Source of the DNA: Apodospora peruviana
Taxonomy: Eukaryota > Ascomycota > Sordariomycetes > Sordariales > Lasiosphaeriaceae
DNA: 64,000 nt
Direction: 5' to 3'
NCBI GenBank assembly: GCA_033439685.1
Contig: JAUEDM010000001.1
Coordinates: 3,224,001 to 3,288,000 of the forward strand
In this document: piece after piece, positions 1 through 11,098 of the stretch
How the letters are laid out: each line of letters begins with the position of its first letter
How positions within the stretch are numbered: the stretch's first letter is position 1
Notes under the pieces: generated by a model
Database searches by the model: none
What the model saw: the letters and a program-made list of their open reading frames with translations, nothing else
Told to the model about the DNA's origin: nothing
Program-made: the position numbers and the translations under genes

Positions 1-1
1 T

Positions 2-178
2 ACTGCGCGTCAGCAAAATGGGGGGCAGACTGGGGCTATGTTGCCGCCGCCAACCACCATGACGCCCGCAGCTCCGGGACGGGCTGCTGCTGCTGCCCAG
101 CAGCGCAGTCGCGAGGAGCGGATTGGTGTTGCTGCTGCTCCGACGCGTAGAAGGGGGCCGCCGCCGCCTTCGCCATGA
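2..178 (+). CDS. 3' end of an unidentified protein-coding gene (partial)
   Basis: An open frame runs from the window edge to a TGA at 176-178. It encodes about 58 residues that are very rich in Ala, Pro, Gln and Arg and end in a run of Arg, Gly and Pro. The GC-rich codon use resembles the confirmed genes and differs from the AT-richer DNA that follows, which suggests a real C-terminal tail of low complexity. No domain is visible, so I cannot name the product. It is convergent with TAF2. An intron upstream of the edge cannot be excluded. Confidence 0.5.
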   Translation, partial: TARQQNGGQTGAMLPPPTTMTPAAPGRAAAAAQQRSREERIGVAAAPTRRRGPPPPSP

Positions 179-1236
179 AGATGATATTATACGAATATTG
201 TTTGGTTTATGAATAAAGGGGAAAGAAACTGAATGAAGTATAATGTTATACATAAAAATACCCGTGCCTGTACTGATTTGTTCGCGTGCCGCTGTTCTTG
301 TCGAAGATTGATGATAATGGAGAGTGGATGTGTCCCATTTGGTCAAAAGGATGACTAGGTAGGTAATAAACTTGCATGTTTTCTTGGCAGCAGCACAGGT
401 CTTGTGAGATTAACTAATGCAGACAGACGCGCTTCGAAAAGGGACGAGACCACCCAAGGCATGTACACAATATTTAAAACGTATCTTAGTTAGCTGGGTA
501 ACTAGGGTATGTATAACTCAGGAAGATAGGAAGCCAAGGTAGTTAGGGGCGCATATAATGCTTTATTAAGGTAGCTAGGTAACGCTCCAGTCAAGGCTAA
601 CCCACCACTCAATAACCCATCAACGCTTGCAATATCCCATGTCAGGGGGGCACAACCTCCTCTGCCATGCCATTCCGCTGTTCTTCGCTCGCCCTCTTGG
701 AGAGCATGCTGCCACCATCATCACCACCTATCTCTCCAATGAAAAACCGCATAGGGAGCCTATAGTACACATACAAGTCCGACGGATGCAGTTTGTTTGT
801 TCCAAGAACCCATATGGGGATAACAGGAAAACCGGAGGAAAACTGCCCACGTCCAAAAAGTGTCTTTTTTTCTCCTTTCCCATTCTCTTACCCTGAAAGA
901 ACGCCATGCTTGAGTAAGGTATAAACAAAAGTAAAAAATAGGGTAACAAAAACGGAAAAGAAATCAAACCAAACCAAGGTATAAGGTAGGTAAGTAGTAC
1001 CCCACAAATGCCAAATAAACCATGCAGTCCGGAGGTTAAAAATGGAGGGGGAAAGTGAACAAGGGAGTATGAAGTGTAGAGAGATATAAACACCATCCGT
1101 CCGCTCCCAAACATGGTCATGTGTGGTATAGACCGCTGCAGGTAGACTACAGACAACTAGAAACGTTCAAAGACCGTGACCATCACGGCCGAACCTTCCT
1201 TCGTTTCCTGCTCGCAGCAGCTCCGCAAGATCGGCT
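179..1236. other. Convergent intergenic region with microrepeats
   Basis: This AT-richer spacer separates the left-edge gene from the TAF2 stop and probably holds both 3' UTRs. It contains GGTAGCTAGGTAAC-like microrepeats around 485-590. The short open frames on both strands (for example at 627-896 and 728-1156) are low-complexity and resemble no family I know. Confidence 0.6.
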
Positions 1237-4200
1237 CTATTGAGGTGGCGAAGCTTGCGACGAAGAAGGTGTGATGGGTTTTTTCAATTTCAATTTGATC
1301 ATCTTCCTCGGAGGACCTGCGGCCGTTCCGGCTCCCGGTGCACCACCCGAAATTCCTCCATGCGCACTAGTAGTCGAAGTAGAGGGCGCGGATGCTGCCG
1401 CTAACGACGATGGAGGCGTGGGGTGTGGTGGGGGCGCAGAACCAGGCAACGGCTTGCGAGTTTTGAGACCCGACGATGAGGACGGAGCCGCTGACAATCC
1501 GATTCCCGTTGGCCGTGGAGTACCGGAGAACGGAGAAGATCCACGACTGGTGGACGACGGGCTACCCTGACGATGGTGGCCCGAGCTGTTCACAAGTCGC
1601 TTGGTAGCAGGGGTTGCCACGATCGTAGATGACGCCGGAGGTCGACTAGATGGTCTGGATGAAGATCCCAATCCAATAGCATCGCGGGTGCGACCGCGCA
1701 GCCTGTGCCATGCTGTAAACGGAACAGTGACGACCTTGGAGGGCCGACCGTTCGCGCCTGGGCGTACGGTACTGTTCCCAGTCTTGGGCTTTTTTGGTCG
1801 CTCGCTGACCATATCCTCATCGCTCTTGCGCTTCTTGATCGGCTTCGTCGGCCGGGCAGTACCGTTCGGATGCTGGTTCGATGCCCTACTAAGAACAGGA
1901 GGCGGTGTCCCTGCCAAGGGGGTCGACAGCCTCGCTACGGGCTGTACGGCAATCGAGTCCGATGGAGCCGCACGAGGTGTCGGAGCCGGAGATGGACCTC
2001 GGGACTGAGAAGGAGCTCGAGACTGAGAAGGAGCTCGAGACTGAGAAGGAGCTCGAGACTGAGACTGAGATGGAGGCCCAGATGAATGCTTGGAAGCAGG
2101 TTGAGACGAAGGCCCAGACGGAGGTCGGGATGAAGATCCAGGTAGAAGCGTGCGAGGTATTGTGACCGAGATGGAATCCTTCCGGACTGGAGCCGCCGGC
2201 AGGGGCGCTGAGCTAGCAGATGCGATTGCTGAGCTGCCATTGAGCGCTGAGGTGCCGCTGAAGGATGGTCTGGAGTTCAACTTGATCTTCTTCGGCTCCG
2301 GTCTGATATCTGACGCAGGCGGCGGTGGCGGTGCGGGAGCCGGCGGCTCCTCAACGACCGCCTTGACGCGTGGTTCGGTGCGGAACTGCGAGTTGAAGTG
2401 CATCATAAGGTGTTTGCCGTTTCCTCTAAAAATCGGCGGGTTCCACGTAATTCCGCTGGGCTTATAAGACGCATTCGGCTCTCGTGTGCACTTCCACACC
2501 CTGGGGTAATTGAACGTCATGAGAAGTGAGTCGTCCGGCTCGAACATCGCCGCGCAAACCTCTAGGAGCTGACACTTCTCCTTGAGACCGATGGCGGGGG
2601 ACTCTACAGCCCTCCAGATGGCAAGCTGCAGCTCCGTGTTCCCCTTCAGTTCCTCCCTGAGGGCGCGGAGTGATTGATTGATGTCTTCTGTGCGGACAGC
2701 GTCAAGTTGTCGCTGCTGGATCTCTGCCTCGCCCTGCTCAATGATCAATCCACTCTCGTCCATCTCGACCACTGGCTCCGGCTGAAAGGCTTTGTTCTCG
2801 CCGAATGCGACGGCGGCGATTCCTCTGCAGAATATCTTGAACAGTCGGTCGCGAATAAAGGGCGACTTGTCAGTGCTGATGGTCGAAAGAAGCAACTTCA
2901 TAATTGGCGTCTTGTATAGCATGCCCAACTCAACAAGACACTCAAATGCCTTGATTCGAACCAAGTCGTTGTTGTCGTCTTGCAGATACTGCACGAACTC
3001 GATTGGTGACAGGGGAATGACACACGCCTTCATCAGCCGCATTTTGCAAGTGAGAGCTGTGGTTGTCCAAACGTTCTGGTAGGTCGAAGTCCACTCATCC
3101 ATGCGCCGATGGTTATCGATCTCCTCGATGGTCTTCTCGATGAAGTTCTTGAACTCAAGGTCGTTATCGTCATCCAACCTAAGGCTGTTGATGAGAGCCT
3201 CGGGTCCATCGTGCTTCTCCGGTATTAAGCTGGTCGTGAGAGCCTCGAGAAGCTTCGCGATGTAAAACTGATCTGAGTACTCGTTTTCTGAATTATCATT
3301 GAAGAGAAGCAGGTCCAGGAGGAAATTGCGCGCAATCTTCGAACACCGACCATTCTGCCTGGTGCGCGCAACGGCTCCCGGAATCGCGCACTGAACCGCA
3401 TACTGCGCTTTGTCCGAAAAATCATTCGGCAGTGGAGGGTAGGTAGCGTTCCCGGACTTTCCTATCATTCTATGACAGAAGAGGTTCCGGAAACACAAGA
3501 CCAGTTGGGCGAGCCCAATATAATTGAGGTCCTCATCAGCCTGTTTGGGTAGATCGTCGACTGCCATCGTCCTTATGCAATGATAATAACGGCGATCCAT
3601 TACCGTTCTGGTCTCAATTGTGGCGGCAACTCCGTGTCTCTTACCCCTCTTGAAGAAGAGCATAGCATCCTGATGTGCTACAACATCTCGGTCTTGTTGT
3701 AGCTGTGCAAGGTACATGTAGCCGGGCATGTCGGTCACTGTCTCGCAGATCCACTCGAAATTGCAATCGAACCGGATCCATTCATACGACTCCCCGTCCA
3801 TCTCCTTTTGGACTTCCTCGCTCCATTCCTGAAGACCCCAGTCCTCGACGTCCCGATGACTGGACAAAACATCGCCCAGCATATTGAAGTAGATGACATC
3901 GTCGTCTTGGACCGCGCTCTTGTCCACGTTGGTGACTGCAGCAGCAGCCTGGGCCTTTTTGGTCCGCTTTAGTCGCTTGTACTTCGTATTGTAAGCGATG
4001 GAAAACGGGGTGCCGCCCTTCGGGTCTTTGTCCGTGATAACCTGGTAGTGCTCATAAGGCGTACCGTCGGCTTCATGGATTCGAATTGTGATCGGGCCAG
4101 TGAAGAGCTTGGGGACCTGGCCGGCATAGACGTGGTGAATATCTTCCTGGAACTCCCTCCAGAAATCGTCTTTGGAAATAGATTTGGATTGATTTGTGCC

Positions 4201-6096
4201 TTGGGTCTGCTCGATGGTGATATCCACATTCAGGTTCTTCTTGTTGAACTTCTGCTTGATGTTAAACTTGGGGCACCCGGCGCTATACACCCATTGTTTC
4301 CAGAACTCATCCGGCTTGTATTGGCTCCTCTTCTCGCAAGATGTCTTGAATTTCTCAAAGGCAACTGCCGTCATCTCGGGGTCTGTACTTTGGATATTCG
4401 CATTCGAGACCATAGTAGAAATCACACGGACGATACCGGTGGACCCAGGAATCTTGGACATGCGCTGATCAAGGATGAAGAGAACCAGGGGCGCCTTGAG
4501 AGCCATAAAGTCTAGCTCAAAGTCTCCAATACCAAGATATTTGCCAAGATCGTGGAGAGAGGGTCGCTTGACATCGGCTTCGATCAAACGGTCTGACAAT
4601 GTCTTGAGGTGAAACCGGTACCAATTGTTTCCGCACAGAGTCTTCATGAAGAGATCGGTCATAAACCACTGGATACCGACGACAAGCCAGGTATCCGACC
4701 GCTCGTTCGGAACGATATGGACTCCGAGGTATTGACTTGCCAAGGCTTGGACGAGGTTTCTGGTATTCTCAATATCTGGGTCGAGGATCTCTTCGCTGTA
4801 TAGTAACCTAGTGCTGCAGAGCGACATTGAGGTTGCAGCAACGGTCGCCGGAACCATGTCTTCGACGAAGCACATCTTGTAGCTCTCGAAAGGATACTTT
4901 CCAAACTCCGGGGCAAAAAAGTCGGCAGCCGACACGACTGGGGCGCATGTGTGAAGAACCTCATCAACACGACCAGGAAGACAGTATGCGTGGATCTTTG
5001 CTGCGTTCGGCCCTAGCTTCTCATCTGCCTCCTCGGTTCTGAACTCTGACGACAAATCGACGTGCTCGAAGGGGCCAATGGCGAAGGCGATGTGGTGCGC
5101 GGCTGAGGATTGGCACTCGAACGACATGGTCTTTTTGGTCTCATCTTTGGGGTCAATATGCTCCCCCGTGAGGTTACCGGAGCATACGACGGTCAGATCC
5201 ATCATCTTGTCCTCTTCCAGCAGGGAAATGTGACGTTGCGACGGTGTAGGTGCGTCCTCGTCGGCCTTCCTCTTCCGGCTGCCAGTCAAAGGACCAAGAT
5301 CGACAGGCTGGGTGGCTAGAGGTTGCCGAAATGCATCGCCTAGAGTCCTCGGAAATTTTATCGAAACTTTCCATGGGTGTCTTGATCCCGGATCGTCGAT
5401 GCAAGGGAAGATGCAGGCTGCCATCCCAGGCTCAATGGAGTGTCGTGTATAAACATGGGGATACCTATTATCCAGGTCGTCGACGCCGACGAAGTGCAGA
5501 CCGTCACGGATGTTCTTGGATGTGAATGGTATGGATATCTTAAGTCCGTTTTGCTCCTCGTTCTGCTCCTCAGCCGCCTTTCCCGTCTTGATGATGAGCG
5601 TGCGGCGACGCTCTTCCTTGAACTCGTCTGGAGGGCGCAAGGACACCGTCAATGAGCCATCGGCAGGTACGCAGCCTAGCAAGTGCGGCAGTCTCTTGTG
5701 TATAGGCACGTCAGGTCGTTCCGTGGGCAAAAGTGGCTGCATCCGCTTCTTCATGACGTGGTGTTGCAGCGCGCCGAGCTGCCATCGGTCTGGGGTCTTC
5801 ATAAGATCGTAGGGGTCATGAAACGAGGCGGTTGTTCTGACGCCATCAACCGTGATGTTATCGACGTCGACGTTGCATTGACGGGCATCCAGGGATATCT
5901 CATTGACATCGTCGTTCCATATGAAAAGATGTATTGTTGAGACGCCGCTGATGCTCTTTTTCTGGAAATCCACCTCGAGCTCAACCTCCTGGCGGATAAC
6001 TGTGAAGGGCTCGCATGCCTCTTCCCATTTGGGCAGATCCGGGGGATCGGAGGAAGCGCCGTCGCCCTCCCGGACAGCCGGTGTTGCTGAAGGCAT
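1237..6096 (-). CDS. TAF2: Transcription initiation factor TFIID subunit 2 (TAF2)
   Basis: A single uninterrupted exon encodes 1619 residues. TAF2 is the M1-aminopeptidase-like subunit of TFIID that contacts initiator DNA at core promoters in the nucleus. The N-terminal half has the M1 beta-rich and catalytic-like folds, but the zinc-binding HExxH is degenerate: the equivalent stretch near residues 445-458 reads NLVQALASQYLG, as expected for the non-catalytic TAF2 branch. Residues from about 850 look like the helical repeats of the family. The last 350 residues are a low-complexity tail rich in Ser, Pro, Arg and Lys with several basic clusters, longer than in yeast. The ATG at 6094-6096 leads straight into the conserved region (FTVIRQEVELEVDFQ). 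The tail contains an 18-bp tandem repeat. Confidence 0.93.
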   Translation of the reverse strand: MPSATPAVREGDGASSDPPDLPKWEEACEPFTVIRQEVELEVDFQKKSISGVSTIHLFIWNDDVNEISLDARQCNVDVDNITVDGVRTTASFHDPYDLMKTPDRWQLGALQHHVMKKRMQPLLPTERPDVPIHKRLPHLLGCVPADGSLTVSLRPPDEFKEERRRTLIIKTGKAAEEQNEEQNGLKISIPFTSKNIRDGLHFVGVDDLDNRYPHVYTRHSIEPGMAACIFPCIDDPGSRHPWKVSIKFPRTLGDAFRQPLATQPVDLGPLTGSRKRKADEDAPTPSQRHISLLEEDKMMDLTVVCSGNLTGEHIDPKDETKKTMSFECQSSAAHHIAFAIGPFEHVDLSSEFRTEEADEKLGPNAAKIHAYCLPGRVDEVLHTCAPVVSAADFFAPEFGKYPFESYKMCFVEDMVPATVAATSMSLCSTRLLYSEEILDPDIENTRNLVQALASQYLGVHIVPNERSDTWLVVGIQWFMTDLFMKTLCGNNWYRFHLKTLSDRLIEADVKRPSLHDLGKYLGIGDFELDFMALKAPLVLFILDQRMSKIPGSTGIVRVISTMVSNANIQSTDPEMTAVAFEKFKTSCEKRSQYKPDEFWKQWVYSAGCPKFNIKQKFNKKNLNVDITIEQTQGTNQSKSISKDDFWREFQEDIHHVYAGQVPKLFTGPITIRIHEADGTPYEHYQVITDKDPKGGTPFSIAYNTKYKRLKRTKKAQAAAAVTNVDKSAVQDDDVIYFNMLGDVLSSHRDVEDWGLQEWSEEVQKEMDGESYEWIRFDCNFEWICETVTDMPGYMYLAQLQQDRDVVAHQDAMLFFKRGKRHGVAATIETRTVMDRRYYHCIRTMAVDDLPKQADEDLNYIGLAQLVLCFRNLFCHRMIGKSGNATYPPLPNDFSDKAQYAVQCAIPGAVARTRQNGRCSKIARNFLLDLLLFNDNSENEYSDQFYIAKLLEALTTSLIPEKHDGPEALINSLRLDDDNDLEFKNFIEKTIEEIDNHRRMDEWTSTYQNVWTTTALTCKMRLMKACVIPLSPIEFVQYLQDDNNDLVRIKAFECLVELGMLYKTPIMKLLLSTISTDKSPFIRDRLFKIFCRGIAAVAFGENKAFQPEPVVEMDESGLIIEQGEAEIQQRQLDAVRTEDINQSLRALREELKGNTELQLAIWRAVESPAIGLKEKCQLLEVCAAMFEPDDSLLMTFNYPRVWKCTREPNASYKPSGITWNPPIFRGNGKHLMMHFNSQFRTEPRVKAVVEEPPAPAPPPPPASDIRPEPKKIKLNSRPSFSGTSALNGSSAIASASSAPLPAAPVRKDSISVTIPRTLLPGSSSRPPSGPSSQPASKHSSGPPSQSQSRAPSQSRAPSQSRAPSQSRGPSPAPTPRAAPSDSIAVQPVARLSTPLAGTPPPVLSRASNQHPNGTARPTKPIKKRKSDEDMVSERPKKPKTGNSTVRPGANGRPSKVVTVPFTAWHRLRGRTRDAIGLGSSSRPSSRPPASSTIVATPATKRLVNSSGHHRQGSPSSTSRGSSPFSGTPRPTGIGLSAAPSSSSGLKTRKPLPGSAPPPHPTPPSSLAAASAPSTSTTSAHGGISGGAPGAGTAAGPPRKMIKLKLKKPITPSSSQASPPQ
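2003..2056 (-). repeat. Three perfect 18-bp tandem copies inside the TAF2 tail
   Basis: The 18-base unit GACTGAGAAGGAGCTCGA occurs three times in a row on the + strand, with degenerate copies on both sides. Read on the coding strand it gives the hexapeptide SRAPSQ repeated in the Ser/Pro/Arg-rich C-terminal tail of TAF2. The unit length is a multiple of three, so gain or loss of copies would keep the frame. Confidence 0.95.
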
Positions 6097-7028
6097 TTTC
6101 GTATTTGGCGGAGCTTGTCCACGGAGCGCGGGTGCGAAATCGAGGGAGCGACAGGTCGTGGTGTTTGTCGGTGTCCGAGGATGGGCGCAAAAGAGAGGGT
6201 TGGCCTGTCCGAGCTTCGCCAGGCCGATGGAGTTCAGTGAATCATGGCAGAGTCGTCAGCGCGAGGAAGCCTTGGTGCGAGAAGGCGTTCGGGGCCAGGT
6301 CGTGAGTGAGCTCGAGTCGACGATGCGCTGCCAACGGGTGATGGCTGAAGGGTGACGGTTGAGGACTTGGGAGAAATGAGAGTTGATGAAGTTCGCAATC
6401 TGTAGTAATGTGACCAAAGAATTGCAAGCAGGGCCAGGGCCAGCGAAGTCAAATGTTTGACTTTCGGTGTTGCGATGCGCCAGCCAAAGTGATTGACTGC
6501 CAAGTCACCTGAGGCTCCAAGTTACCTAGGTTCGATCCCAAGCCGCGCCCGCTCCTGGACGGTGAACAGTGGACCTGTTCCCCTCAAGCAGGGCGAACAG
6601 CGTGCCAAAGAAAGCACAGTATTCCTACTGATAGCGAAAGACGTGGTAGATTGCAAAACTAAGTAAGGTACTCTCGTCCGTAAGACCAAAGAGTTGCCGC
6701 GGCCATGCGCGTCACGAAGCTACTCGAGAGTCGACGTGTGTGCATCCAACTTGCCCTGGCGGAGGTGAGCGTCCACTGATAAAGAGAGATCAATCACGGC
6801 CCATTGTTCTCGGGACCGTGCGCAGCAAAGGCAGTGTGTGGGGTCGCTATCCGCACCTTAGCGTGCTTTGGTACGTACCTCGTACAGTAGGTCGGGGACA
6901 CCCGTCAAGCGAATGTGTCACGTGCATGGCTGTCATTCGTACCATTAATAAGTTTCGTTAGGGTGGCGTAAACTTTAAGCTTTTGGAGACAATGGCTTCC
7001 AACCGTGCCTCCAACCTCGACCAATTCG
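6097..7028. other. TAF2 promoter and spacer to the broken APH gene
   Basis: About 0.9 kb without a supportable gene. The part next to 6096 should hold the TAF2 5' UTR and promoter. A tRNA B-box-like string (GGTTCGATCCC) near 6530 has no matching acceptor or anticodon arms around it. I see no other structure. Confidence 0.5.
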
Positions 7029-8258
7029 CTACCTCACCACTACCAATATCGTACATAATACCAGAAACGGTATCTCTCTCGCGCCCGTGGCCTCCTCAAC
7101 TAACTTAATACATATCTCCAACCGATTCATACTATACAAGCAGGCGATCCATATCGCTTCCCAGATGTGCGATTGCCTTGTAAACTCCCAGTCCCCGCTC
7201 GACCGCAAAGCCTCTCCCATCGCCTGATCATAATATTTTTCGGTAGCGCTCCAGCTCCTCAGGTGAGTTCTCGCGAGAAGAACCAGGCCAGCCGAACATC
7301 AGCGGATTCCAATCGCGCGTGATCCACCCGGGGTAGCGGCTGTAGCCAAGGCACCGAGGCATCGTCTGAACAAAATCCCGATCGATGAGGCCCGTCAGGT
7401 TGCCTTGGTCGTCTGTCATGATGTTCTGCGAGTCGAAATCTGGGACAGCAAGAACAAATCCTTCTTGTGTCGTTGACTCTTGGAGAAGAGACAGGTATCG
7501 GATTGCGGCGTTCGTAACCATTGTTTTAGCAACCGCCATGGGATGTCGTTGGTCTGTCACCTCGTAGTGGTCGCGTAGGTAGTCGGCCACCGTGTCATAC
7601 GGACCGGATGCGACAATAATACAAACAGTACCGTCCTCCACCTTCTCCTCCTCCCAGTCGTATCACGGATCGACTCTCAACTTCTCTCCGTCGTTCTCGC
7701 CGCCCTCGTGGATAGACCCAATCTTTGGGAAGCTGAACTGCGCCAGCTGGGCTAAACACCGCGCAAGGTCAGTCAAGGTTCTCAGAGGCCTCTCCTCAAG
7801 GGGTGATGGAAGTGTACTGTCGAACCAAGTCTCTGCCAGCGTCCGTCCAGAAACGAAACTCATACACATGTACGGGGCGCCGATATCGTTGCTCGTGGTA
7901 GTGTCAAACGCATACACCTGCGGCACAGGAACAGAAGTCCTGGAGGCGATGAGACGCAGCGTGGCAACTTGAGACTTCATTGCACTCTGCGCGGCCGCCG
8001 TCGCAGAAGTTAATCCGTTAGCCCAGCCCGTCGTTGCTGGAACGCGAACGACGAGTTTGAAGTCGTCATCATCTAGCTGGATGATGTGCACGAGGTTGTA
8101 TGAACCGCCAATGCGGCGGACGAGACGGCCTGATGAAGACGTAGTGTTGAAATATCGGCCCTGGTCCTGATCGCGAGATTGACGAGTGAGATTTCTGGAA
8201 TGGATAAGAGTGGTCCGAAGGTGTTGGTATCCGGGTCGTCGCTGCTCTGCGACGACAT
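7029..8258 (-). pseudogene. Aminoglycoside-phosphotransferase-like (APH/choline kinase fold) gene with three disruptions
   Basis: Reading right to left, family-like sequence is spread over several frames. The N-terminus starts at an ATG at 8258. The frame then changes near 8125-8165, where the expected continuation GRLVRRIGGSYNLVH lies in another frame. The next block contains PYMCMSFVSG and ends at an in-frame TGA at 7663-7665, directly followed in the same frame by YDWEEEKVEDG. The catalytic-loop-like segment VPDFDSQN and the metal-site segment GLIDRDFVQT follow. A second frameshift lies in a run of five A/T at 7236-7240, after which the C-terminal helices (SHIWEAIWIA) continue in another frame. 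The usual Trp of the DWD segment is Arg and the catalytic-loop His is Val. The family phosphorylates small molecules or is of unknown substrate in fungi. Indels from sequencing are possible, but three lesions plus lost motif residues favour a decaying gene. Confidence 0.75.
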
Positions 8259-9377
8259 GATGGAAGGCGTGATATCTGCCTGGGTATCAATGGTTGAGAG
8301 CTGTGGCGTGTACACAAAGCGATCATGAGACTCACCGATGTGATATTTCAAGTCTTTGAAAGTTTGTAATACATACGCAGACTAGAGAGAGACAGTGTTC
8401 AACGTATGGCCTGGGTACCAAGATACCACGGAGGTTGCATATAATTCCGTCCTCATCCAGCAAATTCCCGTTCTCACTACAGCATACGGATACATCCAGT
8501 TAGTTCGCCGCAGTGCCAATCAAAACACACATTTCAATAACACAAGAGAGAAATGTTAGTGATTCCGGTTTCACATCGTCCCATCTGACCTCCAGATAGA
8601 TAAGAAGATACCCTAAGGCTAATGCCATTGCCTAAGTACCTAAGTACCTAAGCACCTAAGCACCTACCTTACCTACCTAACGAGCAATATTCCGTCCATT
8701 TCCCCCAGCCAATGTTAACCAGGGCAAAACGAGCAAAAGAAATAAAATGAAAACATGAACCAGAAATTCGATCGAGTCGACTACAACGTGAGTTGCCTCA
8801 GACGTTTGGGTAGTAGTATAGTCGCAAGTCAACATGCGCCGAGACAGGAAAAATAAAAACACACACAATGGCAGCCCAACCCCGCCCGCATATGCTCCCA
8901 CCCACTCCAATATCAGATCAGGCCGGGCCATCTAGCTTTCATCCGGCCTTGTTTTCTTCTGACTACCATTTCCTGTCCCCAGGGTCACCGTCGTCAGCAT
9001 TGTCCTCCCCATAAGCTAGATCCCAGATTTTCACCGGTAGGCCGACTGTTGTAGTTCCCCTGCCGTCCGACACCAACCCGCTCCTTTCCCTTTTCGCATG
9101 TGCGTGCGTGATTTTGCGTTGTTTGCGAATAGATCAAACCAAATCCCACCAGATCCATCCAACCAATCCTCCTTCCAATCCACTGGATGACGGAACCCCA
9201 CCCGCGAATCGGCCATGGTCGTCGCATTATTATTCGGCTAGCATAGGCGTTGTTCGGCTGCCCGAGTCGTTCTCCAGTTTTGGGATGCTGGGCCAGCCCT
9301 ATCTTTTACCCTGTTCGTCAAAGAGTAGAAATCATCGCGCTTCTATTATGCCCAACAGGCAGGCCTTCGTTTCCGAC
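8259..9377. other. Spacer between the APH pseudogene and the PPZ gene
   Basis: About 1.1 kb without a supportable gene. It includes the 3' UTR of the PPZ gene on the right side and a microrepeat cluster at 8631-8681. An 84-codon frame at 8677-8931 (-) with hydrophobic stretches is probably chance because it lies in 3'-flanking DNA and has no recognisable family. Confidence 0.5.
8631..8681. repeat. CTAAGTACC / ACCTACCTT microrepeat cluster
   Basis: A 51-bp stretch made of back-to-back CTAAGTAC, CTAAGCAC and ACCTACCTT units. The same ACCTAGGTA-type words recur in other intergenic regions of this window and are absent from exons. Confidence 0.85.
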
Positions 9378-11098
9378 TCAGACGCTCTGAGGATACACAC
9401 TCGCCGGCTATGATATTCTTTGTCAACGGTGCAAGATGAAGCGGGAATGATCAAAACTTACGGGACTATTAAGCATGTGATTCCGCTTGTTTCTCCCCTT
9501 CTTGATGTGGCTCTTGAGAGCGTTTGAGTCCAATGGTTTGAGCAGCTCGAAACTACAAAGTAGTTCCGAGGATACCGACATGACAGCCCCCCAGTTATCA
9601 AATTCTCCACAATACTGTACAGTTGTTAGCAGGTCACTCAGAAAATTAGGGATGTACTCAAACAGAAGATGCTTACATTAGGCGCACTGAACACAGTGAC
9701 TAGAACTCGGTCGTTGAAAAATTCATAGCCGTCTTCCACAACCATGTGTGCCCGGCAAACCAGATCAAAATCGTGCGTGGCCAAAAAGTCTGTAATAACT
9801 TTCTTGCCGAAACAATAGCTGACGCCCCTTTCGTTGGCCTCCCAGTCCTGTTCCATGTCGGCCGGATCCGACCACAAAAGATCATTAAGAAGCCCATAGT
9901 CGGGGACATCTGTTGGACGAGCAATATTTCGAATGTCATCCATGTGGCCGAGAGCTGGCGACAGGCCGCCGTGAACGCAGAATATCTTGCCAGCAACAAT
10001 GGAAGCAATGGGGAGCGTATTGAAGGTATCAATAAATGTCTTCCAGATCTTCACATTGCACCTCCGTTTGCATTCGTCGTAAAAACCATAGACCCGCGTC
10101 ACATTGGCGCACTCGTGATTTCCACGGAGCAAGAAAAAGTTCTCGGGAAATTTGAGCTTGTAACACAGGAGAAGCAGTATGGTCTCGAGTGATTGCTTCC
10201 CGCGGTCGACGTAGTCACCAAGAAACAAGAAGTTGGCACTTGGTGGGAAGCCGCACATCTCGAACATTCGGATCAAGTCCGTGTACTGACCATGGACATC
10301 CCCGACGATCTTAACAGGCGCATCCAATTCGAGGAGGGCAGGCTGGGAAAGGAAGCATTCCCTGGCACGCTGGCAGATTGCTACTATTTCGGCATTCTTG
10401 AGGCAGACGCTCTTGGTTACCTTGCCAGCATATGCGGCGTCCAAGAGACGCTTGATAAAATCGTCCAGATCAATATCGTTGATCTCGCTCATCGTGACAC
10501 CGGCAGCAGCGTCCTCTTTGCTGGGAGATTCCGGAACCTGCTCATAAACTGGGTTTATCGTGTTCTCCCGCTTCACAAGAATAGACTGCCCGGGCTGCTG
10601 GTTGGGTACATTTGGGTTAGCTCCGCCAGATGGCGGCTGATCCGAGACTTGGTCAACCTCTCCAGATGCCCGAGCCGCCGCGACGTCTTGGTGTCCCGCC
10701 ATCAGCGAAGCCGACTGAATCGGGGATGGCGGAGGCTGGTCGTCGCCTATCGGAGAGGTGAGTGTAGCAGTATCCGTCATCGATGAGGGCGAGTCTGGCG
10801 AGGGGATAGAGTCGGTACGACGGCCGAGTCCGGATTTCCCGCTCTTCCCGGATTTCACCGAGGCCGCGTCCGCCTTCTCGGCAGTGTCACCATTGGCAAC
10901 TATCGTCGAGTTTCGGGGGCTATCCGTCTTTCCCGACCCCGGTATCTTGGACCGGAGAGAGCGGAAAGAACGAGATGATTCCTTTGTATCGGACCGGCTG
11001 AAGGACGGGTACGACTGCATGTCGGGACCTGTCCGGTCGCCGGCGCCCGACTGCTTGGAAGACCCTGCGCCAGCATCTTTGGATGTTTGATTGCCCAT
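9378..11098 (-). CDS. PPZ-type serine/threonine protein phosphatase
   Basis: Three exons: 9677-11098, 9462-9614 and 9378-9407; introns 9615-9676 and 9408-9461 have GTAAGC/GTAAGT donors, and the first has a TGCTAAC branch site. Phases agree and give 534 residues. The PP1-like catalytic domain carries GDVHG (near residue 264), GDYVDRG (near 293) and GNHE (near 325), the metal-ligand motifs of PPP phosphatases. The Ser-rich N-terminal extension of about 200 residues begins MGNQTSK, a likely N-myristoylation signal; extension plus myristoylation marks the fungal PPZ group (yeast Ppz1/Ppz2, Neurospora pzl-1). These act at the plasma membrane in salt tolerance, K+ transport and cell-wall integrity. 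The short third exon encodes only nine residues after LNSP, which is the least certain part. Confidence 0.92.

Noticed and set aside
6510..6560. B-box-like string GGTTCGATCCC suggesting a tRNA
   Set aside because: No matching acceptor, D or anticodon arms can be folded around it.
7663..7665. The APH stop as part of a short intron
   Set aside because: The only GT..AG span around it would be about 30 nt, too short for a fungal intron, and it would not repair the two frameshifts.
8677..8931. Possible small membrane protein (84 codons, - strand)
   Set aside because: It has hydrophobic stretches but no family resemblance, and it lies in 3'-flanking DNA next to a microrepeat.
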